From assembly GCF_905171775.1 (NCBI RefSeq), contig NC_053499.1:84903169-84967168 (forward strand): a DNA stretch of 64,000 nucleotides. Reading direction: 5' to 3'. Each line of letters opens with the position of its first letter. Position 1 is the stretch's first letter. The translations under genes and the position numbers were made by a program. Shown here one piece after another: positions 22,761 to 34,479 of the stretch. This stretch comes from Rana temporaria (taxonomy: Eukaryota; Chordata; Amphibia; Anura; Ranidae). The notes beneath the pieces are model-generated. The model saw only the letters and a program-made list of their open reading frames with translations, ran no database searches and was not told the DNA's origin.

Positions 22761-23240
22761 CATAACAATAGTTTTTTCGTCCCCTTGGGTTGAGAATGGT
22801 TCCGGCATTGTGGGGGATAGCGCTACTGCCTGCTCTCACACTCTGGGTAACATTTTCGGCGCTTCACGTGCGTCCTCCGTGTTTGACTTATCTTCCCGGA
22901 GACTGAGCCATGTCGCGGAGGCGTGATGTAATTCGGCGCATGCGCGGTAGCCGGATAAAGCCGTTGGCGGCCATCTTGGTTCACCCAGTAAGCCCATCTG
23001 TATAAATGAAGCCAGATGCCTTCATTATGCCAGTAGCACTCGCAGGGAAAACATCTCATTCAGCTTAGGAGAGAGTCCTCTGGTCACCTTGCTGTTATGC
23101 AGCCAGTAAAAAGGTAATATGTGCGGTTATTTCTATTTTTATGAATTTTTGTCAGAGAGAAAGTGTTTTTTTATCCAAGTGTCATGCCTATAAATTTTGG
23201 TATCTGCTTGAATATGGGTATATACATGATTAGGCGTATA
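22761..23240. other. Unassigned spacer
   Basis: GC-richer at the start and AT-rich at the end. No open frame or terminal repeat can be supported. Confidence 0.35.
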
Positions 23241-23880
23241 ACAGGGTTTGACAAATTTGCTTGGTATCTAGGAGCCAGGTAAAAAAGTTAGGAGCCAGAA
23301 AACGCGCCTCGTCCCGACGAGCTCGCGCACAGAAGCGAACACATACGTGAGTAGCGCCGGCATATGTAAACGGTATTCAAACCACACATGTGAGGTATCG
23401 CCGCGATCGTTAGAGCGAGAGCAATAATTCTAGCTCTAGACCTCCTCTGTAACTCAAAACATGCAACCTGTAGAATTTTTTAAACGTCGCCTATGGAGAT
23501 TTTAAAGGGTAAAAGTTTGTCGGCATTCCACGAGCGGACGCAATTTTGAAGAGTGACATGTTGGGTATCAATTTACTCGCGTAACATTATATTTCACAAT
23601 ATAAAAAAAAAATTGGGCTAACTTTACTGTTGTCTTATTTTTTTAATTAAAAAAAGTGTATTTTTTCCCCAAAAAAGTGCGCTTGTAAGGCCGCTGCGCA
23701 AATACGGCATGACAGAAAGTATTGCAACAATCGCCATTTTATTCTCTAGGGTGTTAAAATAAAAAATATATATAATGTTTGGGGGTTCTAATTAGAGGGA
23801 AGGAGATGGCAGTGAAAAATTACATATTAGAACTGCTGTTTTACTTGTAATGCTAACGGCCACCACCAGATGGCGCAGGT
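23241..23880. repeat. Probable dispersed repeat, AT-rich
   Basis: It starts around CAGGGTTTGACAAATTTGC and includes GACATGTTGGGTATCAATTT and ATTGGGCTAACTTTACTG, with A-runs. The texture is that of a non-autonomous DNA element, but no complementary end was located. No gene. Confidence 0.4.
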
Positions 23881-26800
23881 CACAAAGGAAGCGTGGCAAA
23901 AAATTGGTCTGCAATTCTTGGTTCCTAGAAACAACCAGAGATGAAGGAAAGGAGAAGCAGGAATTCCTAACCACGTTTATAAAGCTAATAAGGGGCTCAA
24001 TCCATGATTTGGCTTCGTCCCAAGACCCTGCTACCCTTTCATCAAGTGAAGTTTCCCTAAAAAAAAAAACCCCAGCAAACAAACGCAGGGAGCAGTGCGG
24101 GTGAAACCGGAGACGCTTTAGTAGAACAAGGCCCCTCAAAGAACCAGAAGGTGGAGGAAGGACCGGTAAGCCTATATCCATCCTTGCAAGCTATATCCTC
24201 CAGCTGGCCCAAATGTTCAGCCATTTGTTTTCTCACCATCGGTGGTCACCTCTGCTAGTAAGTAAGCAAAAGGTGCGACACTCCCCTCAGAGGATGCAGC
24301 GTCTTTGGAAGATATGCTGGATCGCAAGATGGATGCCGACCTCAAAAGTGTTCATCAGGCAACTGATGGGGCACGTAATCCAGCAGTTGCTTTCGCTTCG
24401 TCCTCCAAGACAAAAGCATGGTCTGTCGATTTCCAAATATCCTTGAGATGGGGTGGGGGGGGGGTCGAGCCAGAGGATATTATCAAGTCACTGGAGGAAT
24501 TGATACGTTGAAATGTTCCGCTCTGGCCCTTTTGCACGCAGTAACTGCCGGGAATGAAGGGAGAGCTGAAGGCATCTCCAGGCTACCCTTTTAAGCATAG
24601 GGAAGCAGGAGGATACATCTAATTCTCCTGGGAATAAAATGCCCTTTAGACTGCCCGGCCAAGCAGGACCAGCAGGGGGGCTCGGCTCAGAAGCTGCCGT
24701 TCTAGTTGGGCGAAACCCTTGCACATTCAATTTCATTGACCACTCCTGAAAAAATTATAGCACAACCGTCCCATACCTCTTTTCTGCTTACCAAGAACCT
24801 CAATCTGAAGGATTTAAACAGGGAATCTTGTTCCAGCTTGTACAGAAGTTGATACATCAGGAATGTCGGCTCCGAAATCTGGAACATATGGTTCCTATTG
24901 TCCATCTACAGTATCAAAGCCTACTTTTAACCGCATCATCAGTCTCAGATCCTTTACAGAGGTTCTAGTGTACATTTTTCCTTCACCTCAGAAGAAAATG
25001 CTTATGGCGCACTAACAAGACGATATGATGACCCTGTTTCATCTCAAATGAAGCGCTTCAATCTCACCTACAGTAAGTGATCATCACTTTAGCGTAGTAT
25101 GATTGGCCAATAAATTCTGCGGAAAGATGCAGCATTACCAGTACAATGATTCTACACCTTAGAGCATCATCCAGTGCACCTAAGGGGATGATGCCTCTTC
25201 TTAGGTGTAATCCCCTAGCCATAACTGAATAGGAAGGGCTATGGCAAACAGAGCTGTATCAGCAGCAGAATGTCTGGATCACTATGGGTCTGTTTTTTTT
25301 CCTACATCCCAGTGGTGCAACGGGCACGGTTACATCCCTACATATTTTTTCGGTGGATTCCTTTCTAAGGAAAATCTCAGGAGATTCTATTCTTGGAGAC
25401 AGTGAAATGTATCATCATTGAAGGAATTACTGCTAGGGGGACCCCATCCCTTCGTTCAGGCATCAGATGCAGGTCATCTGGATTGAAGCAGGGAACACAC
25501 ACAACAGGTCATCGTCCACCAAAATCTTTCCGATGATATTCCGGGCCATAGGAATTTCTCCAGCATCAAAGCATCCCTTAGTCCAGCTGTAAGAGATCAT
25601 CTGTCAGATTGACTATCAAGGAAGGTACCAGTAACAATAACCATTCCTTTATCCAGCAGATTTCGCAATGGGTCTTCTAATAGTCTTTTCTCCTTTGGTG
25701 CATCTCCTCGCAAATGGAGGCACTCCACTCCTTCATTGATACAGATGGATACCCTCTTATCAAACTGGACGCCAGCACCTGTCAGTAGAACCAGTAGAAC
25801 AAGTTGCTTTCACGGCTATAATGCCTTGGTCCGTCAAGAAGATCTTGGTTCACTCTGCTAATCAAGCTGTCCTTTTTCGGCCCTTTTACCGTTTCCAGTT
25901 ACGTACAATCATGTCCTGGGAAGGCCTCTTCCATCCACATTCAGAGTTCCTGGAGTTGATCGCTCAAAACCCACTTAGGAAATTGGTTGATCCAGGACAG
26001 CCAGCAAGTAAAACCGAGAGTTTAATATCCAACATTCAAAAAAGTCAGGGGGCGCTTGTATGGCGTCCTCTCTCAGAGGCGAGTCCATCTTTTTACAAGT
26101 AGGCAACAGGTCGTCCTTACCCTGTACCCAGAAAAGGGGTAGAATAATTGGGCTTTGCCCATGGAATGGATGTGGCTTTGGACATGAGGTCATCCTCATT
26201 TGGCACCTGTGGCAGGGTGGGGAGGAAGGTCTTATTCGCAAAACTAGATGTTTCTGGTCTGTGGAGCCCAGATAACTTCAGATATGGGACTTAGCACCCG
26301 GGAGGTTCAGGATGGAGCCTTTTTCAACCTTGTCAAGCATCAGATGGATCTGGTTTCCACTATTTGAATGTTTATCAAGAGCAATCCTTAGTTTAATGTC
26401 TCGGAGAGATTCACTACGTTCAAAGTGAGATCTGCTTTTGGCACTCGCAACTCCTCCACTCACATGCACGCAAGAGTCTTCTCTATAAGATATTACTCTG
26501 TTTCTTTTTGTTCTTAAATACTATCTCCTCTGGCCAGAGATTCTCGAAAATCCAAGTCCTAAGGGGAAGTCTCCTGTATTTCATCCATTCTTGGCAAGGT
26601 AGTCTCGCCAGTTCATACCTAGAGTTCCTTCTACGAACCTCCTTATCTAGAAATAGGTACTTCCAGCTTCTACGAAACGTTCCGGCAACTTCGGACTGCA
26701 CGAGCTAGATAGGGAAAACCCTCTCAGACATTTCATTGGTCTGACACAAGCCTCTAGTGATACTAACAGCTTCTTTTAAAAAAAGAGAGAGAGAAAGAAA

Positions 26801-27100
26801 TGAGACTGTCGACATCAAAGACAACTTCAACGACTTGGATTGTTCTTTCATTCAGAGAACGTATAGGGCTAGTGGTCCTCGGGTCCCAAAGTAAATGAAT
26901 GCTAACTCTGCGGACAGTGGCATCTCCCTGGACAGCGGTAACGCGACTCTCTATCCAGAAACTCTGTCATATGTAAACCGGTCATCCTGTACCACATTCA
27001 TGGCCTATGCTAGTCTACGTTTACTCATAGCGCCTTGAAAAAAAAAATGAGAAAAGAGATTTTTCAGCCATCTATTCTGTAATCGAGATTAAAATAATGT
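23881..27100 (+). pseudogene. Degraded retroelement, possibly DIRS/Ngaro-like
   Basis: Short open pieces are separated by many stops. At 24305-24511 the frame reads LEDMLDRKMDADLKSVHQAT, then NPAVAFASSSK and EPEDIIKSLEEL, which resembles the gag-like ORF of DIRS/Ngaro elements. Near 26300 RFRMEPF resembles the start of their RT domain, and near 25460 QASDAGHLDW resembles the RNase H start. The order of the last two is reversed from the expected arrangement, so the assignment is weak. No tyrosine recombinase motif was found. It could instead be a mixture of older repeats. Confidence 0.3.
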
Positions 27101-27170
27101 TTGCAGCAACCCTCCCTGTGAGCGAATTATTAACCATTGGTATGCTGCCATGGAAGGCACCAGGAAAATG

Positions 27171-27426
27171 GAAAATTGTATACTTACCTTTCTGTAATTT
27201 CCCTTTCCTGGTGCCTACCCATGGCAGCTTACACCCTCCCTTTTATATAATCCTTAAATGTTTGAGTCTAGTTACAAGAATGGTGTATGAGGGGACTAAC
27301 TCTTTCTTTTATAGAGTTGTAATTGATCCTGTGGGTTGGTTAGGGGTGGAGTCACCAACCACTGATATGCTGCCATGGGTAGGCACCAGGAAAGGAAAAT
27401 GACTGAAAGGTAAGTATACAATTTTC
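27171..27426. mobile_element. 256-bp inverted-repeat element
   Basis: GAAAATTGTATACTTACC and the following CCTTTCCTGGTGCCTACCC are mirrored at the right by GGTAGGCACCAGGAAAGG and GGTAAGTATACAATTTTC, giving ~57-bp terminal repeats. A further copy of the TGCTGCCATGG-AGGCACCAGG motif lies just outside the left end (27143-27168), so the true element may be slightly longer. Non-coding. Confidence 0.65.
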
Positions 27427-27435
27427 AGTTTTTCT

Positions 27436-27784
27436 TGTATTAAGAGAGGTATGGACTCCAGAGAGAGAGAGATATCATTTTGCCCCTGTTCAAATCATTA
27501 GTAAGACCTCATTTAGAATATGCAGTTCAGTTTTGGGCAGTAGTTCTCAAAAAGGATACCGGGGAACTGGAGAAAGTGCAGAAAGGGGCAACCAAACTGA
27601 TAAGAGGCATGGAGGAGCTCAGCTATGAGGAAAGATTAGAGGAACTGAATTATTCACTCTTGAGAAGCGGAGAATAAGGGGGGATATGATCAACATGTAC
27701 AAATATATAAGGGGTCCATATAGTAAACTTGGTGTTCAGTTATTCACTTTACGGTCAATGCAAAAGACAAGGGGGCACTCTTGC
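27436..27784 (+). pseudogene. CR1-B ORF2 C-terminal fragment
   Basis: It is open from about 27480 to 27677, then carries stops and frame changes. It begins in the CR1 thumb/connection region and ends at the insertion point of LTR element 2. Everything upstream, including the RT active site, is missing, so the copy was 5'-truncated on arrival or deleted later. Confidence 0.8.
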
Positions 27785-29339
27785 TGTGACAAAATGTAAG
27801 CGTAAGATAGTTTTACCTTAACGAGATGTGATGTGAACTATAAAAATAGTGTAATGGTAGATGTAGTTTAATTCTGGGTTATTAAAAAATATAGTCTGCA
27901 TTATCAGTCATGCCACATACGTTCTTTCATTAGCATTTGAAAAGGACAGGACCAGTTTCTAGGCCAGAGTTGACACCTAGATGCCAATAAAAGTTCCCAT
28001 TTCAGTAAACATAGATTGGCACCTTTTGGACGTCTTCAAAGGGGCTCACAGTCACTGTGGCTACAAGGATCCACAGGGGGAGTTCGCAAGGACCCGGCCA
28101 GTCTGTGTACGTTGATTTATATCATCGGATCTAAGGAATCTATTTTTTGTCTCATAAAAGCTAAAATATTAGCGGCATAGTGATGAAAATAATTCCTTTT
28201 GATGGTACACATGTTGGGCTACATGTACATGTCAATCTGTATTTGTAGCGTGTGCAGAATCCTAGAAAATACACAAAACTGTTATATGGCGCCTGATTGC
28301 AACCGTACCAATCACTGCTTGCTTGCCGCAATCGGATTGATGCGCTGGTATCGGAAATCCAATCCATGACCCAGCAATCAACGCCATTCTGGGCCAATTC
28401 GACTCTGGTAATTTCAGAACACAAAACATCTTGAGGGCTGAGACAGGAACACCCCCCAGGGTTGATTGGCCAAGGGCTAAAGCCTAGCCCACATCCATAT
28501 CTCAATAAATGGAGTAGCCTGAGATATGGACAGTGTTCTTCCATGAAGCCAGTTCCAAACTGGGAAGTGCCCACATGTTCCAGTATGCTTCTGCTAACGG
28601 ATAGACTTTGGTAAAGTTCATTTCTGTTTTATCCCTTTTTATTTTCATAGCAAATTGCCAAATGTGTCTTTCTGTATTTTTTGTATCTTTTTGGTAACTC
28701 TTTTTTCGTTGTATGCGCTGCCCACTTTCAGGATATTAAATGATAAAATTAATAAGTGACTTCTGTGTATTAAGCTAGGACTCATATCTCTCGAGAGGTT
28801 ATTGTATTTTAGTGCCTAAGTGCTCAGTTTATGTTACGTGCCAATCAGTATGCAATTTCACTGTATGTTGGCAGATTGCATGCAGATTGTAAGCTAACAG
28901 ATCTACCAGACAGAGATCTGTGTGTGTGGTGGCTCAGCAGATCAGTCTGCGGACAAACTGTTGGGTGGTGGCAGGCTATCGTTTAGTGTGTGTCTGGTGT
29001 GTGGGGACAGTGGGAAGAGTGATTAACACTGGGATTCAAGCTTACAGGATAACTGGAGAAACCCTAGAAGTGTGTAGTAATTGCTAGACTGTTTCCCAAC
29101 CCTTAGCGTGCACCAGATTGTATGCAAGATTTGTATCTGCCTGTGTGTGGTCAGCTAGCTGGATTGGAGTGGAGTCTCCCTCTAGTGGTGGCCAAAGGTA
29201 GCGCGGGCTGTGAAAGTATCACAGCCAGTCTTACATGTTCAGTAGAAATTCCTTCTTATTCCCTTAGTTCCTCATATAGCCCCGTCACGAAACGCCCATC
29301 ACGGTTAGTTAGTTGCCGTGAGCGAGCGCGATCGTGACA
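27785..29339 (+). repeat. 5' LTR of LTR element 2
   Basis: It begins TGTGACAAAATG and ends ATCGTGACA. It matches 35633 onward, but the 3' LTR lacks about 390 bp present here (roughly 28618-29008). An uninterrupted CTCACAGTCACTGTGGCTAC at 28049-28068 is the empty-site counterpart of the Harbinger insertion in the other LTR. Confidence 0.85.
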
Positions 29340-29555
29340 GATTGGCGGCAGCGAGCGGAATCTGCTTAGTACATTAGTGCATGGTTTATTCATTTAACCC
29401 TTGTACTAAAGGTTGGAAGCTTGTTAGAAGCAACTGACCTACAGAAGTTCACTCAGTGCATAATTTTTGTTTTGTAGAAGACATACTTGGCTATTTGCTC
29501 CCCAGCCCCTCTTGTTTTTCTTTTCTATCTTTTATTTTGGGCGGAAAACTTGGAA

Positions 29556-29707
29556 ATGGTAACCCACGAGTTGATATGCTGGTACAAGAGGCAATCCGAA
29601 GAGACCGCAATTGACCTCTGTGAGCTAAGAGGCATCAATACAGTTGGCAAGACAAGGACCCAGCTATTATGTGCATTGATAGAGGATGACAGAGAACTGC
29701 TCACCAT
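29556..29707 (+). CDS. Gag N-terminal segment of LTR element 2
   Basis: From the ATG at 29556 the frame reads MVTHELICWYKRQ, then DLCELRGINTVGKTRTQLL and ALIEDDREL. The pattern 'LCxxRGI...KTRxQLLxALIEDD' resembles the short N-terminal helical region of vertebrate Gypsy gags, and the start of the LTR element 3 gag (DLLESRGRSAS...RRELIAELLELD) has the same layout. The frame continues after the hAT insertion at 29708-32765 in the same phase. I do not see the large capsid domain, so this gag is internally reduced. Confidence 0.6.
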
Positions 29708-30239
29708 CAGGGCCGGACTGGCCTACCGGGAGATCTCCCGGTAGGCTGCCTGTCCTGCGGCCGTTTTCAGCTGCGGTGCTGCAGTGCTCTCTGTCCTCTC
29801 GCTCCTGTGTATCATCACGGAGCTGGCTGCCTGGGTCTGTGTTTGGTGGTGATGCTGTAGCACGGTCCCGCCCCCCCTAGACCGGCTCATGTGATAGTAG
29901 AAAGAATCAGCGTTCAGCCTATCAGACGAGCCGGTCTAGGGGGGCGGCACCGTGCTAAAGCGTCTCTGACAAACACAGACAGCCAGCCAGCTCATTAATG
30001 ATACACAGGAGCTCACGCCCGCCGCACAATCCGCACTATGTGCCCAATAGGAGGATTGGATTCGGCAGGGAGCTGCATACAGAGGAAATGAGCTGTCTAT
30101 ATTCCTCCATAGAGCCGCTGAATGCTTGCAGGAGGGAGAGGAGGAGAATCAAGCATTCCACAACTGTATAGAGGAATATAGAAAGCTAATTTCCTCTATA
30201 TGCAGCCACCCTGCTTCTCCTCCTATCCAGTTATGCTTG

Positions 30240-31400
30240 AACCCCCCCCCCCCAGTGTTCTCCTCCTCCACCACACTCTCCAGCCCCCCCACAGTTCTCA
30301 CCACCCCTGTTCTTTCTGCCCCTCCAGCTCTCCCCATCGTTCAGCCACCATCCCAGTGCTCTCCACGGCTGCCCCCCCAGTACTCTCCACCCCTGTCCCC
30401 CCCCCCAGTGCTCTCCACCCCTGTTCTGCCCCCCCAGTGCACTCCACCCCTGCTCCCCCCAGTGCTCTCCACCCCTGTTCTCCCCCCAGTGCTCTCCACC
30501 CCTGTTCTCCCCCCTCAGTGCTCTCCACCCCTGTTCTCCCCCCTCAGTGCTCTCCACCCCTGTTCTCCCCCCTCAGTGCTCTCCACCCCATTCCCACCCC
30601 TCCAGTGCTCTCCACCCCTCTTCCCCCCCAGTGCTCTCAACCCCTGTACCCTGCCCCCCCCTCCATGGTCTCCACCCCTGCCCCCCAGTGCTCTCCATCC
30701 CTGCCCCTGTGCTCTCCACCCCTGTCCCCCCCAGTGCTCCCCATCCCTGTTTTTTCTTCCCCCCCAGTGCTCTCAAGCTCCACCCATCGCTCTCCAGCCC
30801 TCTAGTGCTCTCCACCCCTGTTCTTTTTTGCTCCCCCCCAGCACTCTCCGCTCCCCACCCCTGTACTCTCCACTCCCCCCTGCATTTTGCCCCCACCCAT
30901 GTGCTCTCCAACCCCGCCAGTGGACTCCGATTCCCCTGCATTTTGTCCCCACCCATGTTCTCTCCAACCCCACCAGTGCTCTCCACCCCCAATAGTGTGC
31001 TCCAGCCCCCCGTACTTTCCACCCCTGTTTTTTCTGGCCCCCACTGGTGCTCTTAAGCTCCCCCATTGCTCTCCACTCCCCAGTGCTCTCCATTCCCCCC
31101 TGATCTTTGTACTCTCTAGCCCCTGTGCTCTCAACCCCTGTTCTTTCTGCCCCCCAGTGCTCTTTACCCCCACACTCTTAGCCCCATTAGTGCTCTGTAG
31201 CCCCCCCCTCTCAGCCTCCAGTGCTCTCCACCCCTGTTTTTGTCTCCCCTCAGTGCTCTTAAGCCCCCCAGCGCTCTCCGCTCCCCACCTGTGTGATCTC
31301 CACTCCCCCTGCTCTTTGCCCCCACCCATGTGCTCTCCAACACCGGCAGTGCTCTCCACTCTCCCTTCTCTCCAGCTCCCACCCAGTGCTCTCACTTTCT
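30240..31400. repeat. Pyrimidine-rich minisatellite (CTCTCCACCCCTGTTCTCCC type)
   Basis: More than thirty imperfect copies of an AGTGCTCTCCACCCCTG core with variable C-rich spacers. It keeps all frames of both strands open for up to about 290 codons (Pro-rich forward, Gly/Trp/Glu-rich reverse). These are composition artefacts, not proteins. Confidence 0.85.
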
Positions 31401-31639
31401 CAGGACCAGAGGACAGGCTGACTGGGGGCAGGAAATGAGGACGGCGGAAGGTACAGGTGGCCAGGGACCACTCCATCTCACAGCAAACAGATCCTCTGGA
31501 AGGAGCACTGTCCCCATCCAAAACGAGAACAGACCCTGCCTGCTGATGGCGATCATGGATATCCTGCTGGCATGGAAGGTACCGTACCGAGCATCAACAT
31601 CACATCTTCCCACAGACAGGGACTGCATACTGGGACATG

Positions 31640-31985
31640 GGGCATAGGAGGGGCTGCAATTATGGGCACAGTGAGTCTGCATTCGTGGGCAGAGCAAGAC
31701 TGCATTCATGGACACAGTAAAGCTGCATTTTATTGGCACAGCGAGGCTGCAATGATGGACACAGCAAGGCTGCAATGATGGACACAGCAAGGCTTCAATG
31801 ATGGACACAGCGAGGCTGCAATGGTGGGCACAGCGAGGCTGCAATGGTGGGCACAGCGAGTCTGCACTGGTGGGCACAGTGAGGCTGCAATGGTGGGCAC
31901 AGTGAGGCTGCAATGGTGGGCACAGTGAGGCTGCATTTGATGAGCACAGTGAGGCTGCATTTGATGGGCACAGACTATAGGATAA
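31640..31985. repeat. Minisatellite, ~24-bp unit (GGGCACAGTGAGGCTGCAATGGT)
   Basis: About twelve copies. The GGCTGCAA/TTTGATGGGCAC wording is close to the 25-bp array at 13265-13595 in the other hAT-type element, suggesting related parent elements. Confidence 0.75.
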
Positions 31986-32765
31986 AACCAGAGCCACTAA
32001 GCTGGAGCCGATTGACTGAGCCCTGCACGGTGCACCTGAGAGGAGGTCAGTGACAGCACCGCTAGACCAGTCTGAGAGGGGTCACTGATATAAGGGGGAA
32101 GTAAATACGATAATGTAAGGGGGCACTGATATAAAGGTTTCCCCCCTATAATAGTAACCCACCCCCCTTACCTTAGTGTATTCTTTCTGCGGAAGTTGCC
32201 CCCCCCCCCCCCCACGTTCTGAAAAGTGGGTGAAAAGTTCCAGGCAGGCGCTAATTCAGAGAGGACTGGCTCGCAGTCTTCTCTATCTTAATAAAGTAGT
32301 TTGGGGCCTGGAATTTTGGAGGCTCCAAAGTGTTATTTGGGTGGGATGGAGCCTCCACTCCTAAACCCTGGAAGCCAGCGCACAAGGGGTTAAAATCTCA
32401 CAGACAACCACCCATTAAAGCAGGAAGTGATGCTGGAGGGAGTGAGTGAGTTGGGAGAGTGCACCTGTGAGGACAAGATGGAAGTCTGCTAGCTGCTCAG
32501 AGAGGACTTTTGAGTAGTTTGGAAGTGAAGCTGTGTCTGCAGGGAAGGTCTGGAGGACTTCTTACTAAAAACGTATGTGCCTTTCTTTTGGTTGATTTTT
32601 CTGAAGAAAGACTTGTTCCTAATTTATGCTGGAAACAAGCAGGACTTTTGTTGTGACGTTTTGGATGCTGAAGAAAAGCTTTATTTTGTTTTGTTTGGTC
32701 ACCAATAAAGACCCTTTGCTTTACTGACACGGTTTTACGCACTTGTTATTCTCAGTCTGACCCTG

Positions 32766-33040
32766 CTCACCATGGCATCTGAACCCAGAAACCGTGCCAC
32801 TCCAGATGACTGCGAGAGACAGCGTGACTCTGTTCTCAAACCCTCTCAGCGGAATAAATCACCTCCATCTGCAACAAGAACTACAAGAGCCAGACCTACA
32901 TCTGTGGAAACCTTGAAGTGTTTTGTCTGTAACCAAGGAGGACATTACTCAAGTCTTTGTCAAAAGCTGAGGGTGCCTAGCCCACCAGCCAGTGTAAAAA
33001 GTGTACCTCCTACCGTGTTGCTTGTTGGGGAAAATTTAGG
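32766..33040 (+). CDS. Gag C-terminal segment with CCHC zinc knuckle (LTR element 2)
   Basis: This continues the frame of 29556-29707 if one copy of CTCACCAT is removed. A basic, Ser/Arg/Thr-rich stretch leads to a textbook CX2CX4HX4C knuckle, CFVCNQGGHYSSLC, at 32919-32960. The knuckle is the nucleic-acid-binding element of nucleocapsid. The frame stops at 33051-33053. The protease-like region follows in another frame, so a small indel near 33035 probably separates parts of one original Gag-Pro reading frame. Confidence 0.7.
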
Positions 33041-34371
33041 AGACCGCAAGTAACAGCGTTACAGTCGGACTCCGAGATATGGGATCAGAGGATATCTTAG
33101 CTCTTCCAGGATTGAGGAGCTGTGAGGATGTGATCCCAGTGGAAGCCATGGTCATCACAGGAGGTGGAGAAGCCATCCCTGCCTTGCCTATGGCTCGTGA
33201 TTCCTTGAACCAGGAATCTGAAAGCCAAGTGAAAGAAGTGGGCAGAGCAGATCCTACGAATGTAGAAGGCCATGCGGATAGCCTGCAGCTGGTTACCGCA
33301 AGTGACAGTGTTACAGTTGTACTCCAAGCTATGGGGTCAGAGGATGTCCTAGCTCTTCCAGGATTGAGGAGCTGTGAGGATGTGATCCCAGGGGAAGCCA
33401 TTGTCATCACTAAGGGTGAAAGTGACAACCATGCCATGCCTATGGCTCACGTTTTGTTGAGCAAGGAATCTGGAAGCCAAGTGAAAGATGTGCGTAGAGC
33501 AGATCCCACGAATGTAAGAGGCCATGCTGGTAGCCTGCAGCTGGTTACTGCAGGTAACAACGTTTCAGTCGAATTCCGAGATACGGGATCCACGGATGTC
33601 CCAGCTCTTCCAGGATCGAGGAGCCGTGAGGATGTGGTCCCAAAGAAAGCCAAAGTTATCACAGGGGTTGGAGGAGTCATCTCTGTGTTACATACAGCTT
33701 TTGTTGTTTTGCCCAGAGGATCAAAAAGCAAAGTGAGAGAAGTGGACATAGTAGATGCCGCTAATGTACTATCGGGTACTGATCGGGGACAGTTGGTAGC
33801 CTGCTATGGGCCAAAGTCAGACCCACTGGAACCTGCATCTCCACCTGAAGCCCCGGATTCACATAAAGTACTTTTGGGTGACTCAGTGCATGTTAGGAAC
33901 TATGGGGAGGGTCAGGGGGTTAGTGACTGTGTGCCAGGTCTTGGCCCTAATAGGTTTCTGGAGCCAGGGCCCAGAGAGAAACCTAAAGTCACAATAAACT
34001 CTGAAATTGATAATGTTTTGTGTGATGTAAAATGTCATGATATGTGCCATGCAGACCTTCCCTCTGCTGCAGTGGTGACTACTGGGGCCAACCGGTCTGC
34101 CCTGAACTGGTCACTGCCCACTGCTACAGAGGAACGGTCTGTGAAAGGGCCCGATTTAACTGGGTTGGACCCTTGTGAACTTGGCCAAGCAGGCCTGAGG
34201 TCCCCTCACACTGTTGTCTCCTGGGCATCTGTAGCAGATCGCTCTGAGTCCCCTGAGGCTGTTAAAATTGACATCATCAGCCTGGTGGAGTTCAGGGGTC
34301 TGGCTGACAGACCGCCAGCTGGCGGTCTATGGCGAGATGAGGGTGTCCTGGGAACAGGATTGTGGTACTGA
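33040..34371 (+). CDS. Triplicated aspartic-protease-like ORF (LTR element 2)
   Basis: Three tandem 252-bp units begin at about 33076, 33328 and 33580. Each runs from an active-site-like loop (RDMGSED, QAMGSED, RDTGSTD) through LPGxRSxEDVxP and a GG/flap-like region to NVEGHADSLQLV. The third unit ends as NVLSGTDRGQLVACYG, closer to the LLGxDxG helix motif of retroviral-type proteases. The LTR element 3 protease shows the same layout (RDSGTT ... LGNDIG). The catalytic Asp survives in units 1 and 3 and is Ala in unit 2. The remaining ~200 residues match nothing I know. An upstream in-frame stop (about 33036) shows the present ATG at 33079 may not be the original start. Confidence 0.6.
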   Translation, partial: ETASNSVTVGLRDMGSEDILALPGLRSCEDVIPVEAMVITGGGEAIPALPMARDSLNQESESQVKEVGRADPTNVEGHADSLQLVTASDSVTVVLQAMGSEDVLALPGLRSCEDVIPGEAIVITKGESDNHAMPMAHVLLSKESGSQVKDVRRADPTNVRGHAGSLQLVTAGNNVSVEFRDTGSTDVPALPGSRSREDVVPKKAKVITGVGGVISVLHTAFVVLPRGSKSKVREVDIVDAANVLSGTDRGQLVACYGPKSDPLEPASPPEAPDSHKVLLGDSVHVRNYGEGQGVSDCVPGLGPNRFLEPGPREKPKVTINSEIDNVLCDVKCHDMCHADLPSAAVVTTGANRSALNWSLPTATEERSVKGPDLTGLDPCELGQAGLRSPHTVVSWASVADRSESPEAVKIDIISLVEFRGLADRPPAGGLWRDEGVLGTGLWY

Positions 34372-34479
34372 AACTGTTTGTGAAGAAAGGGGATGCTCTG
34401 AAGTACCTGGCGATAAGGCAAATTGTGTTTCAGTAGCTCCTAGTAAGGACAATCAAGATATGCTTGTAACCTTATGTGA

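Larger units (their letters stand above)
29708..32765. mobile_element. 3.06-kb hAT-type element inside gag
   Basis: The left end CAGGGCCGGACTGG and the mirror of the right end, CAGGGTCAGACTG, are matching inverted termini. CTCACCAT is repeated exactly on both sides (29700-29707 and 32766-32773), an 8-bp hAT duplication. The interior holds a Pro-rich pyrimidine minisatellite (30240-31400), a TGGGCACAGTGAGGCTGCAA-type array (31640-31980) and AATAAA near 32704. It has no transposase. The duplicated CACCATGG recreates an ATG that makes the downstream gag piece look like an independent gene. Confidence 0.8.

Noticed and set aside
27100..27402. 101-codon plus-strand ORF
   Set aside because: It lies mostly in the inverted-repeat element at 27171-27426, with no motif.
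30126..31521. Very long Pro-rich (plus) and Gly/Trp-rich (minus) open frames
   Set aside because: They coincide with a C-rich minisatellite that keeps all frames open on both strands. Not a gene.
32772..33053. Independent small zinc-knuckle gene
   Set aside because: Its ATG is created by the hAT target duplication. The frame is the continuation of gag from 29556.
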